DNA of 64,000 nucleotides from Mytilus trossulus (GCF_036588685.1 NC_086381.1:46623431-46687430); one strand, 5' to 3'; shown: positions 22,956 through 33,489, counted from the first letter of the stretch. Notes: generated by a model not told the origin, from the letters alone. A program made the numbers and translations.

Positions 22956-23713
22956 CTGATGAGAAGCTTGTTAGAATTAAGGATATTTTATACAGCTATC
23001 TTAATAGACGTTCATGTACTAAGCGTGAAATGTTAAGTTTATTGGGTCATCTCAATTATGCATGTAAAGTAATTATACCAGAGAGATCGTTTGTGTCGTA
23101 TTTATTGACATTAGCACACTCCGTTAAAGAACTTTATCATCACGTTACAATTACAAAGGGATGTAGAGATGACATGGCAATGTGGTTTAAATTCCTAAGT
23201 CAGTGGAATGGTATATCATTTTTTATCAGCGATAACGTTATTAATGCGTCCGATTTTCATTTATTTACGGATGCTTCATCAACAATCGGATACGGAGGTT
23301 ATTTTAGGAAAAGGTGGTTTCAAGGCAGTTGGCCCCACGATTTTATTCGGCCCGATGAGGAGTCTTTCTCAATGGCTTACTTAGAATTGTATCCGATTGT
23401 TATATCTGCTATTTTATGGGGGCATGAATGGTCTACTAAACGCATTCTTTTTCATTGTGATAATATGTCTAGTGTGTACATTATTAATAAGGGTCGTTCA
23501 AAGTGTAACGTAATTATGAATCTTGTTCGCCGTTTAACTTGGTGTGCGGCTAAATTTAATTTTGTTGTACATGCTGTACATGTACCAGGGAAAGAAAATA
23601 ACATAGCAGATGCTCTTTCTCGTTACCAGATGAAGCGGTTTCGACAATTGGCTCCAGAAGCTTCGCCAAATCCATGCACCTGCCCTCCTCATTCCGAAAT
23701 TGTGTGGAGTTAG
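22955..23713 (+). pseudogene. pol: Ngaro Pol, C-terminal part: RT connection and RNase H
   Basis: This is out of frame with the N-terminal part because of the deletion at 22955. It starts PDEKLVRIKDILYSYL, continues through the connection ('EMLSLLGHLNYA', 'TITKGCRDDMAMW') and then RNase H. The RNase H signature is visible: FTDASSTIGYGG (first Asp), MAYLELYPIV (Glu), FHCDNMSSVYIINKG (Asp), and VPGKENNIADALSR (last Asp). The stop is TAG at 23711. Its last 40 bases overlap the recombinase ORF in another frame, an arrangement typical of the group. Confidence 0.85.
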
Positions 23714-24695
23714 ACCAAGCAGTCGACAGCTTATGGAATAAAAGTATCAACGTGAATACCCGCAATGTTTATTCAACAGGATATAAATGTTTTATTCAAT
23801 TTTGTGGCAATCATATCACTGGATTCAACTCAAGGACTTTCAATATGTCTAAAGTTTCGGAAGATTTATTGATCTATTTCGTGGCCCATTGCCAATCAGT
23901 GTTAAAACTGAAATATTCAACAATCAAATTATATCTCGCTGGAGTTCGTTTTCATGGAGTTATTTTGATAATGTGAACCCACTTTGTGATAAATTTGGTC
24001 ATACATACCAACGCTTGCAAAATGTGTTAAATGGAGTTAAAAAATCTGAGAGTAAGCCATTACGACAAAAGTTACCAATAACGTTTAAAATTTTACAGGA
24101 AATAGTAACTTGTTTGCAATGTGGATTTTTCAATCATGATTATATGGATTTAACATTTCAAACAGCGTGTGTTCTGGCATTTTATGGTTTTCTGAGATGC
24201 AATGAGTTTACATGTAGAACTGTGTTTGATCCAGATTCAAATTTATGCGTTTCTGACATAAATTTCGTTTCAGAATGCGAAGTAACTGTTAATTTAAAAG
24301 CTACAAAGACAGATATATTCCGACAAGGTATTATAATTTCCTTGTTCAAGATAGAGGGCGTCGTTTGTCCGTATAAATTGCTATCCCAGCTGATGAGTGT
24401 AAGATTAAACCTAAACGCAAAGCAGAATGATTCGTTTCTCGTTGAAGAAACCGGAAAACCACTTTCCCGGAACTATTTTATAAGCAAGCTGAAAACAATA
24501 CTCATAGCATTAGGATATAGTGACAAGGATTATAGCGGACATTCTTTTCGATCAGGTGCGGCCACAAGTGCTAGTTCTCAAGGTATTGAGGACAGCATGA
24601 TACAAACACTGGGACGTTGGAAATCAGATTGTTTTAAACGTTACATTAGAACTTCCAAATTGGATATTAAATCCGCGCTGGAAAAGATTAAATGA
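23674..24695 (+). pseudogene. Ngaro tyrosine recombinase (YR), one frameshift
   Basis: The recombinase inserts the circular cDNA into the genome by strand exchange, so no integrase is present and no target duplication is expected. The start ATG at 23674 lies inside the end of pol. The N-terminal core-binding part (NTRNVYSTGYKCFIQFC, STIKLYLAGVRFH) is in one frame to about 23950. The catalytic part is in another frame to the TGA after 24695, so a one-base indel lies between about 23945 and 23975. Catalytic residues are visible in order: Arg in FYGFLRCNEF, a Lys in the 'LKATKTD' region, HSFR (HxxR), Trp in LGRWKS at the second His/Trp position, and the nucleophile Tyr in FKRYIRT. Apart from the frameshift, the catalytic set is complete. 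Confidence 0.88.
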
Positions 24696-25001
24696 CAAGA
24701 TACAATGCCGAAAACGTTTTTTACCATCGGTTATAACTTTGTAATTTGTCCTCCATCCTAGCCTTGTGTCTTTTCTTCTCACGTTGATCTCAATATTGTG
24801 GTTAAGGATTTTTATATTGACATTAATTTTTCTCTAGATCAACTTTAATTTTAACAAGACACAAGGCTTCATCAGGCACAACATCTTCAATCTTTTGGGG
24901 TTACTCAATATGCAACTTGGGCAGGCAACATAACGTTACATATTTCGTTTTGGGCTATGATATTTTATTTTGGCCAAATATAATATCGTTTCCCCAAAAC
25001 A
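24696..25001 (+). other. Ngaro 3' non-coding region with a hairpin
   Basis: This spacer lies between the recombinase and B1. It contains a perfect 12-bp inverted repeat, GCCTTGTGTCTT (24761-24772) and AAGACACAAGGC (24856-24867). It also has 'GGCACAACATCTTCAAT' (24874 region), the reverse complement of 'GAAGATGTTGTGCC' in the A2-B2 spacer (26249-26262). A structural role in RNA or in circle formation is conceivable but unproven. Confidence 0.6.
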
Positions 25002-25961
25002 TTTCTGAGTAGTTAGGGTGCCTACGTGCCTTAACGAGGAATAGTCTCATCTTGATTGCTCAACAGCTCTATTTCACGTCGGTCTATGCCCACAAAGATT
25101 TACTCTTATGCGGTACCACGTGGAAAATCAAGTAAGGCTATACCGCTCGGGAACGGCTTGCTAAAGTACTCTGAGACAAGTAGACTGGTAGTCGTACACA
25201 CACGTGTATGCAAATACCCCTATGGTGACGCATTTCTGTCAAAGATATGTGGCTAGCTCAGGCACAGTATTTTAGCGGCAAATTATCCTTAATTATCTGA
25301 GAACACACTATCATTTTATGTACATACTGTGTGTTTTGTGTCAACTGCAGGTAGCATGTAATTTGTTTTGTTCTTGATTTACAATATGACAGAACTGAGT
25401 GAATTACATGATACTAGAGAAAAAATATCCTCAAGCATTCACACAGTGTGCCGCGCACACTGCTCGGATAGTTAAGTATAATGTTGGCGTCAGTTAGTTT
25501 ACATTCATCGCTTTTTATTCACTGACGCCAAGGAAGTTTTCTGTAACATAACGTGTTGCCCTTAAGCCCAAATATTTGTATAATAAAAATAATTATTTTA
25601 TTATGTTTTATATTCTTTCAGTACTCAAACAATCAGACTGGGTATCTTGAAATACTTCCTGCTGGACGTTTACAGGCTTTATATCAACAATAACTACTTT
25701 CGTAATTATGGTATATTGTCTGTGATCGTTCTTATAGACGGTCATTAAAAGCTATCAATTATCTGCGGTCAAGGTTAATTTATATGTATTTGTACATATC
25801 TCTAATCATTGTTCACGCCTGTAATTCTCTTATCAAAGGTCTATTAAGGTCAACGCATTGAGGTTTTATTAGTTAATTGGCTTTGGTCTGCTGTGTCGGT
25901 ATTAACTTTGGATCATACGCTTGATGTGTATTTATTATATTTGAAACATGTTGTATAAATT
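25002..25961 (+). repeat. Ngaro split direct repeat B1
   Basis: It starts 'TTTCTGAGTAGTTAGGGTGC' and ends 'ACATGTTGTATAAATT', directly abutting A2. It contains two short palindromes: CAGTGTGC-CGC-GCACACTG (near 25446), and TTGGCGTCAGT...ACTGACGCCAA (25484-25531). The 66-codon ORF at 25056 recurs in B2 because the repeat does; it has no coding signs. Confidence 0.9.
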
Positions 25962-26216
25962 AGAAATTTTTAATTGATGTTTATATTAATGTTTCATGTT
26001 CTGTCCGACTCGGCTTCTGTTAAAATCATTATTTATTTAGGTGGACGATAAACATTTTATTACTAGATTTATTATGTCTGTGGTAGAGACGGCAATGTTT
26101 TCTTAACCGTCTCATGACTTGGTGCACGTGTTAAATTTTCAATCTTTGTCAGGTTTATTCAGTCAGTTGCATTGATAAGATAGTAACAGTATAGAAGTGC
26201 AAACAATTCAAATCAA
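25962..26216 (+). repeat. Ngaro split direct repeat A2
   Basis: This is the second copy of A1. B1 and A2 are fused without a spacer, which is the junction expected from a circular intermediate in which the outer ends B2 and A1 meet. Confidence 0.9.
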
Positions 26217-26320
26217 CCCTCCAGCCGCCCCAACACCGCCGATTATTATGAAGATGTTGTGCCTTTATGGTTCACGTTATGTTACTATAATAAATGATCA
26301 GGCCAGACATTTATGAACAT

Positions 26321-27279
26321 TTTCTGAGTAGTTAGGGTGCCTACGTGCCTTAACGAGGAAAAGTCTCATCTTGATTGCTCAACAGCTCTATTTCACGTCG
26401 GTCTATGCCCACAAAGATTTACTCTTATGCGGTACCACGTGGAAAATCAAGTAAGGCTATATCGCTCGGGAACGGCTTGCTAAAGTACTCTGAGACAAGT
26501 AGACTGGTAGTCGTACACACACGTGTATGCAAATACCCCTATGGTGACGCATTTCTGTCAAAGATATGTGGCTAGCTCAGGCACAGTATTTTAGCGGCAA
26601 ATTATCCTTAATTATCTGAGAACACACTATCATTTTATGTACATACTGTGTGTTTTGTGTCAACTGCAGGTAGCATGTAATTTGTTTTGTTCTTGATTTA
26701 CAATATGACAGAACTGAGTGAATTACATGATACTAGAGAAAAAATATCCTCAAGCATTCACACAGTGTGCCGCGCACACTGCTCGGATAGTTAAGTATAA
26801 TGTTGGCGTCAGTTAGTTTACATTCATCGCTTTTTATTCACTGACGCCAAGGAAGTTTTCTGTAACATAACGTGTTGCCCTTAAGCCCAAATATTTGTAT
26901 AATAAAAATAATTATTTTATTATGTTTTATATTCTTTCAGTACTCAAACAATCAGACTGGGTATCTTGAAATACTTCCTGCTGGACGTTTACAGGCTTTA
27001 TATCAACAATAACTACTTTCGTAATTATGGTATATTGTCTGTGATCGTTCTTATAGACGGTCATTAAAAGCTATCAATTATCTGCGGTCAAGGTTAATTT
27101 ATATGTATTTGTATAATCTCTAATCATTGTTCACGCCTGTAATTCTCTTATCAAAGGTCTATTAAGGTCAACGCATTGAGGTTTTATTAGTTAATTGGCT
27201 TTGGTCTGCTGTGTCGGTATTAACTTTGGATCATACGCTTGATGTGTATTTATTATATTTGAAACATGTTGTATAAATT
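26321..27279 (+). repeat. Ngaro split direct repeat B2
   Basis: It is nearly identical to B1 (about four differences: AAT/AAA near 26361, C/T near 26461, and a small indel near 27113). A 104-bp GC-richer spacer (26217-26320, 'CCCTCCAGCCGCCCCAACAC') separates it from A2. Confidence 0.9.
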
Positions 27280-27280
27280 C

Positions 27281-28085
27281 ACTTTTTCGGTCTTTTGGAA
27301 AATGTTGTTTGTGCTGTTTTTAGACCCTTCTACAACGAAACTTGTTTACATGCACACGTATACAAATTGCGGTTTTTATCCAACGCAATCATAGGTTTGA
27401 ACGTAGTTTTCAATTAAAACCAATAAACGATGTATGACTTGTCTAAATTTAATAGAAGAAAGTTTCTTTTTATTTCAAAAATGGAAATCATTTTACTGTT
27501 AAACAAAATATTTCTTGTAAAAGTTCAAATATCATCTATTCTCTCATATGTTCAAATAGTGAGGAATTCTATGTTGGAGAGACAAAAAATGAACTGCGAA
27601 CTAGAATGACATTACATAGACAGCAAATCAACCATGAAGATTTAACACTCATCAGGACAAACGATCATTCCCATCGTTGTTCTAATGGACGATTTAAAAT
27701 ATTTCCATTGTATATGGTCAATCGTAAAAAATGATTTTCTCCGGAGGAAGAAAGAAGAATTATTCATAAAATTATTACCGGGATTAAATGATAAAATTAA
27801 TGATATTCGTATTTTACCGTTATATTTTAAAGACTTCAAATGACATTGGTAGTCTCCCTTGTATTTGTTAACGTCATGCTATTGTTAACGTCAATCAATT
27901 GTTTTATATACAAGTCACATTATACCTGAAGATCTGTGAAAGCAGTTAAAGTACTAGTAAAAAAGATGAATTGAAACCGTTATTATCTTTAAATAATTTT
28001 CTTATAATATATATATACGAGTCTATATTAGCGATTGCCAAATAAAATTAATCACAAGATGTAACAAAATTGATCTTGATACAAA
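27281..28085 (+). pseudogene. Penelope-like element 3' end with GIY-YIG endonuclease, frameshifted
   Basis: The plus strand at 27420-27842 encodes, with frameshifts, a CxxC linker (KRCMTCLNL), then NIIYSLICSNSEEFYVGETK (the Y-G core of a GIY-YIG nuclease), LRTRMTLHRQQIN (catalytic Arg and His region), and a C-terminal 'FKIFPLYMV ... NDIRILPLYFKDFK' before TGA. Frame breaks occur near 27490 and 27730. Penelope-like elements use this nuclease to nick DNA for reverse transcription. The non-coding tail to 28085 ends in the sequence that is inverted at 20676-20740. The RT part is missing here. Confidence 0.75.
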
Positions 28086-28321
28086 TTTGATACTATACAT
28101 CTGTTGTAGAGTTGTCACTGACTCAGACGTACTTATGAATATAATTATTTTCTGTGACTGTATCTTACATTAATTTGGGGGATCCTTTACTATAGATAAT
28201 TTAGCTGATCTGTAACAATAACATCTTCATGCCTTATATATCATGTACTGTAGTATGCCGCTAGATTAAAACTGACGAGGAAAGGTAACACACGGCCAGC
28301 GAAAGCTCTATTTTAGAGCCC

Positions 28322-28450
28322 AGGTGGTCGTATGGTCTAGCGGAACGGCTGCAGTGCAGGCGATTTGGTGTCACGAATCCCGGCGAGGGGAGAACCAAAA
28401 AATTGCAAAAGCAAATTTACAGATCTAACATTGTTGGGTTGATGTTTAGA
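28322..28450 (+). repeat. tRNA-like SINE head and body
   Basis: 'GGTGGTCGTATGGTCTAGCGG' resembles a tRNA 5' half with box A, and 'GTGTCACGAATCCCGGCGAG' resembles the T-arm and 3' side with box B. The part between appears shortened. It is followed by 'AAAGCAAATTTACAGATCTA', a body sequence I associate with a Mytilus tRNA-derived repeat (memory). It is not a functional tRNA: the acceptor stem does not close and box B is imperfect. Confidence 0.5.
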
Positions 28451-28454
28451 CGAG

Positions 28455-28560
28455 TTGTATATATATAGTTCGCGAGGTGTTGTAGTTCTGGCAGATAAAG
28501 CCTCACATAATATTCTTTTTGAATTTGACTCGTATTAATACGAGCGGTTTGTGAAATATG
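28455..28560 (+). pseudogene. Short Penelope-like RT remnant
   Basis: A short frame reads VVLADKASHNILFEFDS, matching the 'V-PADKASN' motif at the start of Penelope-like reverse transcriptases. The same motif appears at 32170-32227 (minus) and 60880-60950 (plus). It is only a fragment. Confidence 0.45.
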
Positions 28561-28654
28561 TCCATGGTAACCGATAGGAGCCTGAAATTCAGTGGTTGTC
28601 GTTTGTTTATGTGTTACATATTTGTTTTTCGTTCATTTTTTTTACATAAATAAG

Positions 28655-28835
28655 GCCGTTAGTTTTCTCGTTTGATTTGTTTTACATTGTCTTATCGGGG
28701 CCTTTTATAGCTGACTATATGCGGTATGGGCTTTGCTCATTGTTGAAGGCCGTACGGTGACCTATAATTGTTAATGTTTGTGTCATTTTGGTCTTTTGTG
28801 GATAGTTGTCTCATTGGCAATCATACCACATCTTC
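28655..28835 (-). repeat. Dispersed repeat, 'GTACGGCCTTCAACA' family, inverted
   Basis: The reverse complement carries 'GATTGCCAATGAGACAACTA', 'TAGGTCACCGTACGGCCTTC' and 'AAACTAACGGCCTTATTTAT'. It ends in a T-run at 28832-28850. Confidence 0.75.
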
Positions 28836-28849
28836 TTTTTTTTTTTTTT

Positions 28850-29702
28850 ATATTTGTAGGTTTCCTTAAAAAACATAAACGGTAACATTTGTAAAATGAT
28901 ATTCATGATAGTAAAAGATCGGGTACCGCATTTTGATGATCGTGAAAAGGATAGTGAAATGTCTGTTGCCACTTATTCGTTATTCCAAAATATACACGAA
29001 CTCGCATCTTTCTTTAAAATTTCCACTGATTATTTATGCTTGTAATCGGTGTATCAAATAATTTTCGTGATCAAATGTGATGAGAGAAAGATTGCTATTT
29101 ACTTTGAAAGTCACTAGGCTACGGTCACAGTTACTAAATATAGAGATGTTTAACAATATTACTGACTGAAATTATAAAACAATGAGGGACCATGCATAAA
29201 AAAAATAGAAAAAAAACAAACCCAGGAATTCACCATAATCTAATTCCGTTTGAAAAAGATTTGGACGGAGTGTATGGGTGTATTAAGGTTTGATACTGCA
29301 CATTGAATATTCTTTAATCTTCTTATGTAACATACTATTGGTAAATTCTTATTCGTTAACTCAAACGAATATAAAATATTCATCAAATAACCACAAACTC
29401 TCACATGGGAGACACCACTTGCAGAGACATGTGCACATTTTATTAATCGTAAAGGTATAATGAAATCAATGTTTTTGTGTAAATACACCGAATATTCTCA
29501 GCTGGTAATGGTTACTGCTGCATACTAAAGGTCAACAAATCTGAAAATAAATAATATAAAATTATTATTCTATTTATTTGGAAAGGTGTTACTGGTCACT
29601 TTAACTGCAATGACTCGAATGACTTTAAACTACCTGAATTCACTCGTGCATGAAACTTAAAACCCCATTCAAACCGACCTTACTATAAATAACTAAACCA
29701 TG
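28850..29702. other. Interval without recognised gene
   Basis: I see no conserved coding frame, splice-bounded exon or named repeat. I looked here for the PTB exon that should follow the third B-box copy and found none. Confidence 0.4.
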
Positions 29703-30338
29703 TTAAGGTTCCACTAAAGTCAAAATATAGGACACTTCATAAACATCTAAACTTTGCCTGTATTTTTCAACCTATAATGAATAAAGTCATAAACTATGAA
29801 AACATATGTTCATTAAAACATACTTTACATATACACACTGTGTAAATTGTAAATAAACTTGAAATTGTTATGTTGTGGCCAAACCGGTTCTTGGGGTGAA
29901 CACTAAATTTTCAAAAAAATCGGCAGGCCTGCAAGACGACTTAATTTGCTTAAAATTGGTATGGACGAATACTATTACATGTAATGCAGGGCAAGCCATT
30001 GTTGATTTTTTATAAAATGTATTGATTTTCGAGTTTCAGTTAATTTCATGTATCTAAGTGAACGAATATGGAAGGTTCAATACATAAATTGGCAAATTAA
30101 GTCGTCTTGCAGGCCTGCCGATTTTTTTGAAAATTTAGTGTTTACCCCAAGAACCGGTTTGGCCACAACATAACAATTTGAAGTTTATTTACAATTTACA
30201 CTGTGTGTATATGTAAAGTATGTTTAAATGAACATATGTTTTCATAGTTTATGACTTTATTCATTATAGGTTGAAAAATACAGGCAAAGTTTAGATGTTT
30301 ATGAAGTGTCCTATATTTTGACTTTAGTGGAACCTTAA
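29703..30338. mobile_element. 636-bp palindromic element (MITE or fold-back) with ~246-bp arms
   Basis: The arms 29703-29949 and 30093-30338 are reverse complements with only a few mismatches or single-base indels. The termini are 'TTAAGGTTCCACTAAAGTCA' and its complement, and the loop is about 143 bp. TTAA at both ends may include a TTAA target duplication. There is no ORF. It lies immediately 3' of the third B-box copy. Confidence 0.85.
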
Positions 30339-30480
30339 CTACAAACAAAAACAACACTTATACATGTTCGACTTTTGTACAACTTTGATAAATACAATAA
30401 TCAAGTTGAAGACAATTCTTAAAATGGTCTTATTTCGAAAATAGGTGCTCTAGTTCATTTTGCCTACAGATATTTAACGG

Positions 30481-31477
30481 TCAAACCCTAACAAATACAT
30501 ATAATTTTAACAAACCATTTACAAATTCCACATTTTCATAGTGATGGATAGGTCTGCGTCTGATAACAGCAGCCACATTGGTCTGTGCCTGTTTACTTTT
30601 CTGCCTCACTAATGATATATCACTTTGACTGGTCTGAACAACGATTCGACCAAATCTACTAATATTTCCTTTTACTCTTTTAATAAAATCGTCTTTTTGT
30701 AAAGACATGATGACATCTGATAGTTCATTATTTTCTTGCATGGACTGTACTTGGCTTTCGATTACCATCAATTCATTTTCAATATGTTTACTGACAAGAA
30801 AAGTTTGTAAATCGGATGCATGCTGCTTTATAATTGCAAGGCTTATTTGAAGTTCATCTATCTTCTTTGCTTTCCGCTCTACAGAAGCCAACATTTTGCT
30901 CAGGTTTTTTCTTTCGTCATTTTCAATTGTCTGAAGTTCTTTCAATAATTCTCTTTCAAGACTATTGAAATGTTCATTTATTGTTTGCCTAGCTGTCTGA
31001 ATTTCCTTTTCAATCATCTGTCTGTTTTGTTTGAGAGATGATAAATTTCCTTCCCGATTGTTTTGAATCTTTTGTAAATTTTCAGCAACTTCCTTCATCG
31101 ACTTTTCAATTTCTAACATCATGTTGGACGACTTGATGTTGCAAACCACATCGTTTATATCTGTGAGATCTTTGCAGTTCTTATGATCTTCAATGAGACA
31201 TTTTGTACAACAAGAAGATTCGTGTTTATGACAATAAACTTGATATCTTTCACCATGTAATTTGCAGGATTCTGCAAGTTGAAGGACACTTACAGGTAAC
31301 TTCTGAAATTCGTTTACAGGAATAATACAATGACTTTTCGATGCTTTGTTCAGGGTATGGTGTTCTTTACATTCCTCACACAGCCCCTCGTTACATTCAA
31401 AACACTATGATGCTGATGGTTTAGTTATATGCCTTGATTCGCAGATGTCACATGTAGGGGATTCACTTGACATTTTC
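30481..31477 (-). pseudogene. TRIM-like B-box and coiled-coil gene, third copy, one nonsense codon
   Basis: The minus-strand ATG is at 31473, four bases after a TTTACAG acceptor as in copies 1 and 2. The frame runs to TGA near 30481 with one interruption: codon 23 (31407-31405) is TAG where the other copies have TGG (Trp, in STAWCFEC). Domains are a B-box-like site (CDIC, CFEC, CEEC), a B-box2 (CKLHGERY, YCHKHE, CCTKC, EDHKNC), then a coiled coil. The coiled coil is continuous here (LLKELQTIENDERKN), which shows that the frameshifts in copies 1 and 2 are secondary. A GGTTTGTT donor-like site at 30515 matches the proposed donor of the other copies. No RING, NHL or PTB sequence is seen downstream, where the palindromic element sits. 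A single G-to-A change disables it unless the stop is polymorphic, edited or read through. Confidence 0.8.
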
Positions 31478-31859
31478 CTGTAAAACATTTATTTGTTTTA
31501 TAATTGTGACTCACTGACTGAAAGTTATCACTTATATCTATTAATTTCAATGTGTAACACGTTATGTTTCAATAGCAATAAGAACTGCTTAAAAGGGTGA
31601 AGGATCAAACTTCATTCCTTGTTATGAAAGGGGTTCATGTTATCTTTGCTTTAAATTCATAACTTAATGTACTTGTTGTTGCCAAAAGCAACGGCCGTGT
31701 CCATCCTAGGTTATGAATTCTGGATTCAGGATTTTATTTCAAACTTTCATGTTATGTCAATCATGAGAGGTGGTGGATACTTTACATAATCGTGGTTTCG
31801 TGAATTTTGTGAAATCTCAATCCGTTTGTTACAAGTGGCGAAGGAACAGCTAACTTTTT

Positions 31860-33288
31860 AAAAGCATGTTCATAATTCCTTTGAACAATTTATTATCAGA
31901 TTTTTGATTGTACCAAGTGTACTGGTAAGAAGAATAGACAATTCAGCAAAGGAAAGACGGCTTGAAGAGTAAATAAATCTATATTTGTAAGGAGTTTTGT
32001 GTAGCTTCGGAAGCCAATACATAGTTTGGACTTTCATTGTATTTGTTTCTGCTGGTAAAGCGGTAGCTAAAATTTATGTTTTTACAGATGTCGTTTTCTG
32101 AAAATGGAGTCAGTTGGAATGTTGGTGAATTGGTGATTTCTTTTTTCAGAACCTCAATATAAATATTACGTCAAACAATAATAATATTGTTAGCAGCTTT
32201 ATCAGCCGGGACAAACACAAATTCCTTGGCTAGTACTTTTAGTTTACGTTTGATATGAGAAATAGGTTTATTGTGGTTATTGTTAAGAGTAAAATGTTTT
32301 TATAATGTTGAATACGTATATCAACTATGTTCATTACTGAATCAAAATAAGAGTCCAAATATTTGATGTCAGCTTTTTCCCGTTTTTTTCATTTCAAACA
32401 GTAAGTACGGAAAAAGTCGTGGATGCATTTACGACACTCATTCCAATAAATAGTTGACGGGGAACGATATTTAGGTCCTTTATTGAGGCCTAATTTTAAC
32501 TCTCGATCTTGAACGATGGTAAGATCTCCTGGTATAACATGGGAAATGAATCCATAAATATATTCGGAATTACTGCAATTACATGAGGTGTATTTTCACT
32601 TATATTAACATCTTTACACAATTGGTTATAATTAATCACAAATTTCCGGGTAGTTTTCTTGTAAATGTTATAAATAAGTGGGGGCTCAGTATTATCAAAA
32701 TATCCAGGAATGTGTTTCATTTTTTGGAAACAGTTTGAATAACAATATGTCATTATAATTTGAACAATTTCAAACTTAGGACTGCTATATGAAAGTGTGT
32801 TGCAATCCTCTAAAATTTTAGTTAACTTATTTACCGGAAATGAACAGACCTTGTTAACAGATACTGTATGTCGTTGTTTTTTAAAATAAAAGTTAGGTAC
32901 GAAAGATTGGTATGATTGGTCCGAAATTGTCTTTGATTGCGATTGTTTTCTACGACCATGAGAACAGTTTTTACGAACAGTTTTAGAAACTATATCCAAA
33001 ATGTTAACAGAATGGGTTCTATATATATTACCAATTCCCATGATAATATCATTAAGACCGAGAGGGTAGACTGTGTAATTTTTCAATCAAATTTAATTCA
33101 ATAATATTCCGTGATCGTTCAAACTTTGAATGAGGTTTACTATGCTGCTTATTTGCTACTTCTAAAGGTGGAACTGCTAAATTTTTAATAGGATGATTGT
33201 GCTTCTTACGTGATATAGATATAATGGATAGGCGTTGATTCTTGAAAAGGAAACCATGAGCCCGTAGGGCGAATGGTTTGTTTTTCAT
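31860..33288 (-). pseudogene. Degraded Penelope-like element, N-terminal region and start of RT
   Basis: On the minus strand, two ORFs (33288-33052 and 33086-32496) are joined by a frameshift and carry basic, Lys/Asn-rich sequence without a motif I can name. They continue through stops as LGLNKGPKYRSPSTIYWNEC, then AKEFVFVPADKAANNIIIV (the 'V-PADKASNN' start motif of Penelope-like RTs, 32227-32170) and a degraded 'YVLASEATQNS' corresponding to the 'WLPKLHKTPYKYR' motif (about 32030-31990). Multiple stops and frameshifts make it a remnant. The catalytic RT core and GIY-YIG domain are not found in continuation. Confidence 0.65.
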
Positions 33289-33489
33289 GAATCAACACTT
33301 ATCCATTGTATCTATAACTTAAACTATTGTGATAATATCTATTCAAAATTACAGCCTATTCTTAATTATAAGGTATTGTAAGTGAGTTTAAAAAACCATG
33401 TTATCGTGACATACGATGCATTACAATAAATGATTTATAACAATTAAATGGTTTAAACAATACAAATACATGTTTAACACACGGGCACA

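Larger units (their letters stand above)
20811..27280 (+). mobile_element. Ngaro-type tyrosine-recombinase retrotransposon, internally deleted
   Basis: The order is A1 (20811-21065), gag, pol (RT-RNase H), tyrosine recombinase, B1 (25002-25961), A2 (25962-26216), a 104-bp spacer, B2 (26321-27279). This split-direct-repeat layout, with recombinase and no integrase, defines the Ngaro/PAT-like branch of the DIRS order. Such elements are copied through a closed-circle DNA intermediate that the recombinase inserts. A1 equals A2 in length (255 bp) with no differences noticed; B1 and B2 (960 and 959 bp) differ at about four positions, so insertion is recent. Yet the copy is defective: stop in gag, deletion in RT, frameshift in the recombinase. 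It sits inside a Penelope-like remnant. Confidence 0.92.

Noticed and set aside
25056..25256. 66-codon ORF occurring twice (25056-25256 and 26375-26575)
   Set aside because: It is duplicated only because it lies in the B1/B2 repeats of the Ngaro element. It has no motif, and the repeats are non-coding in related elements.
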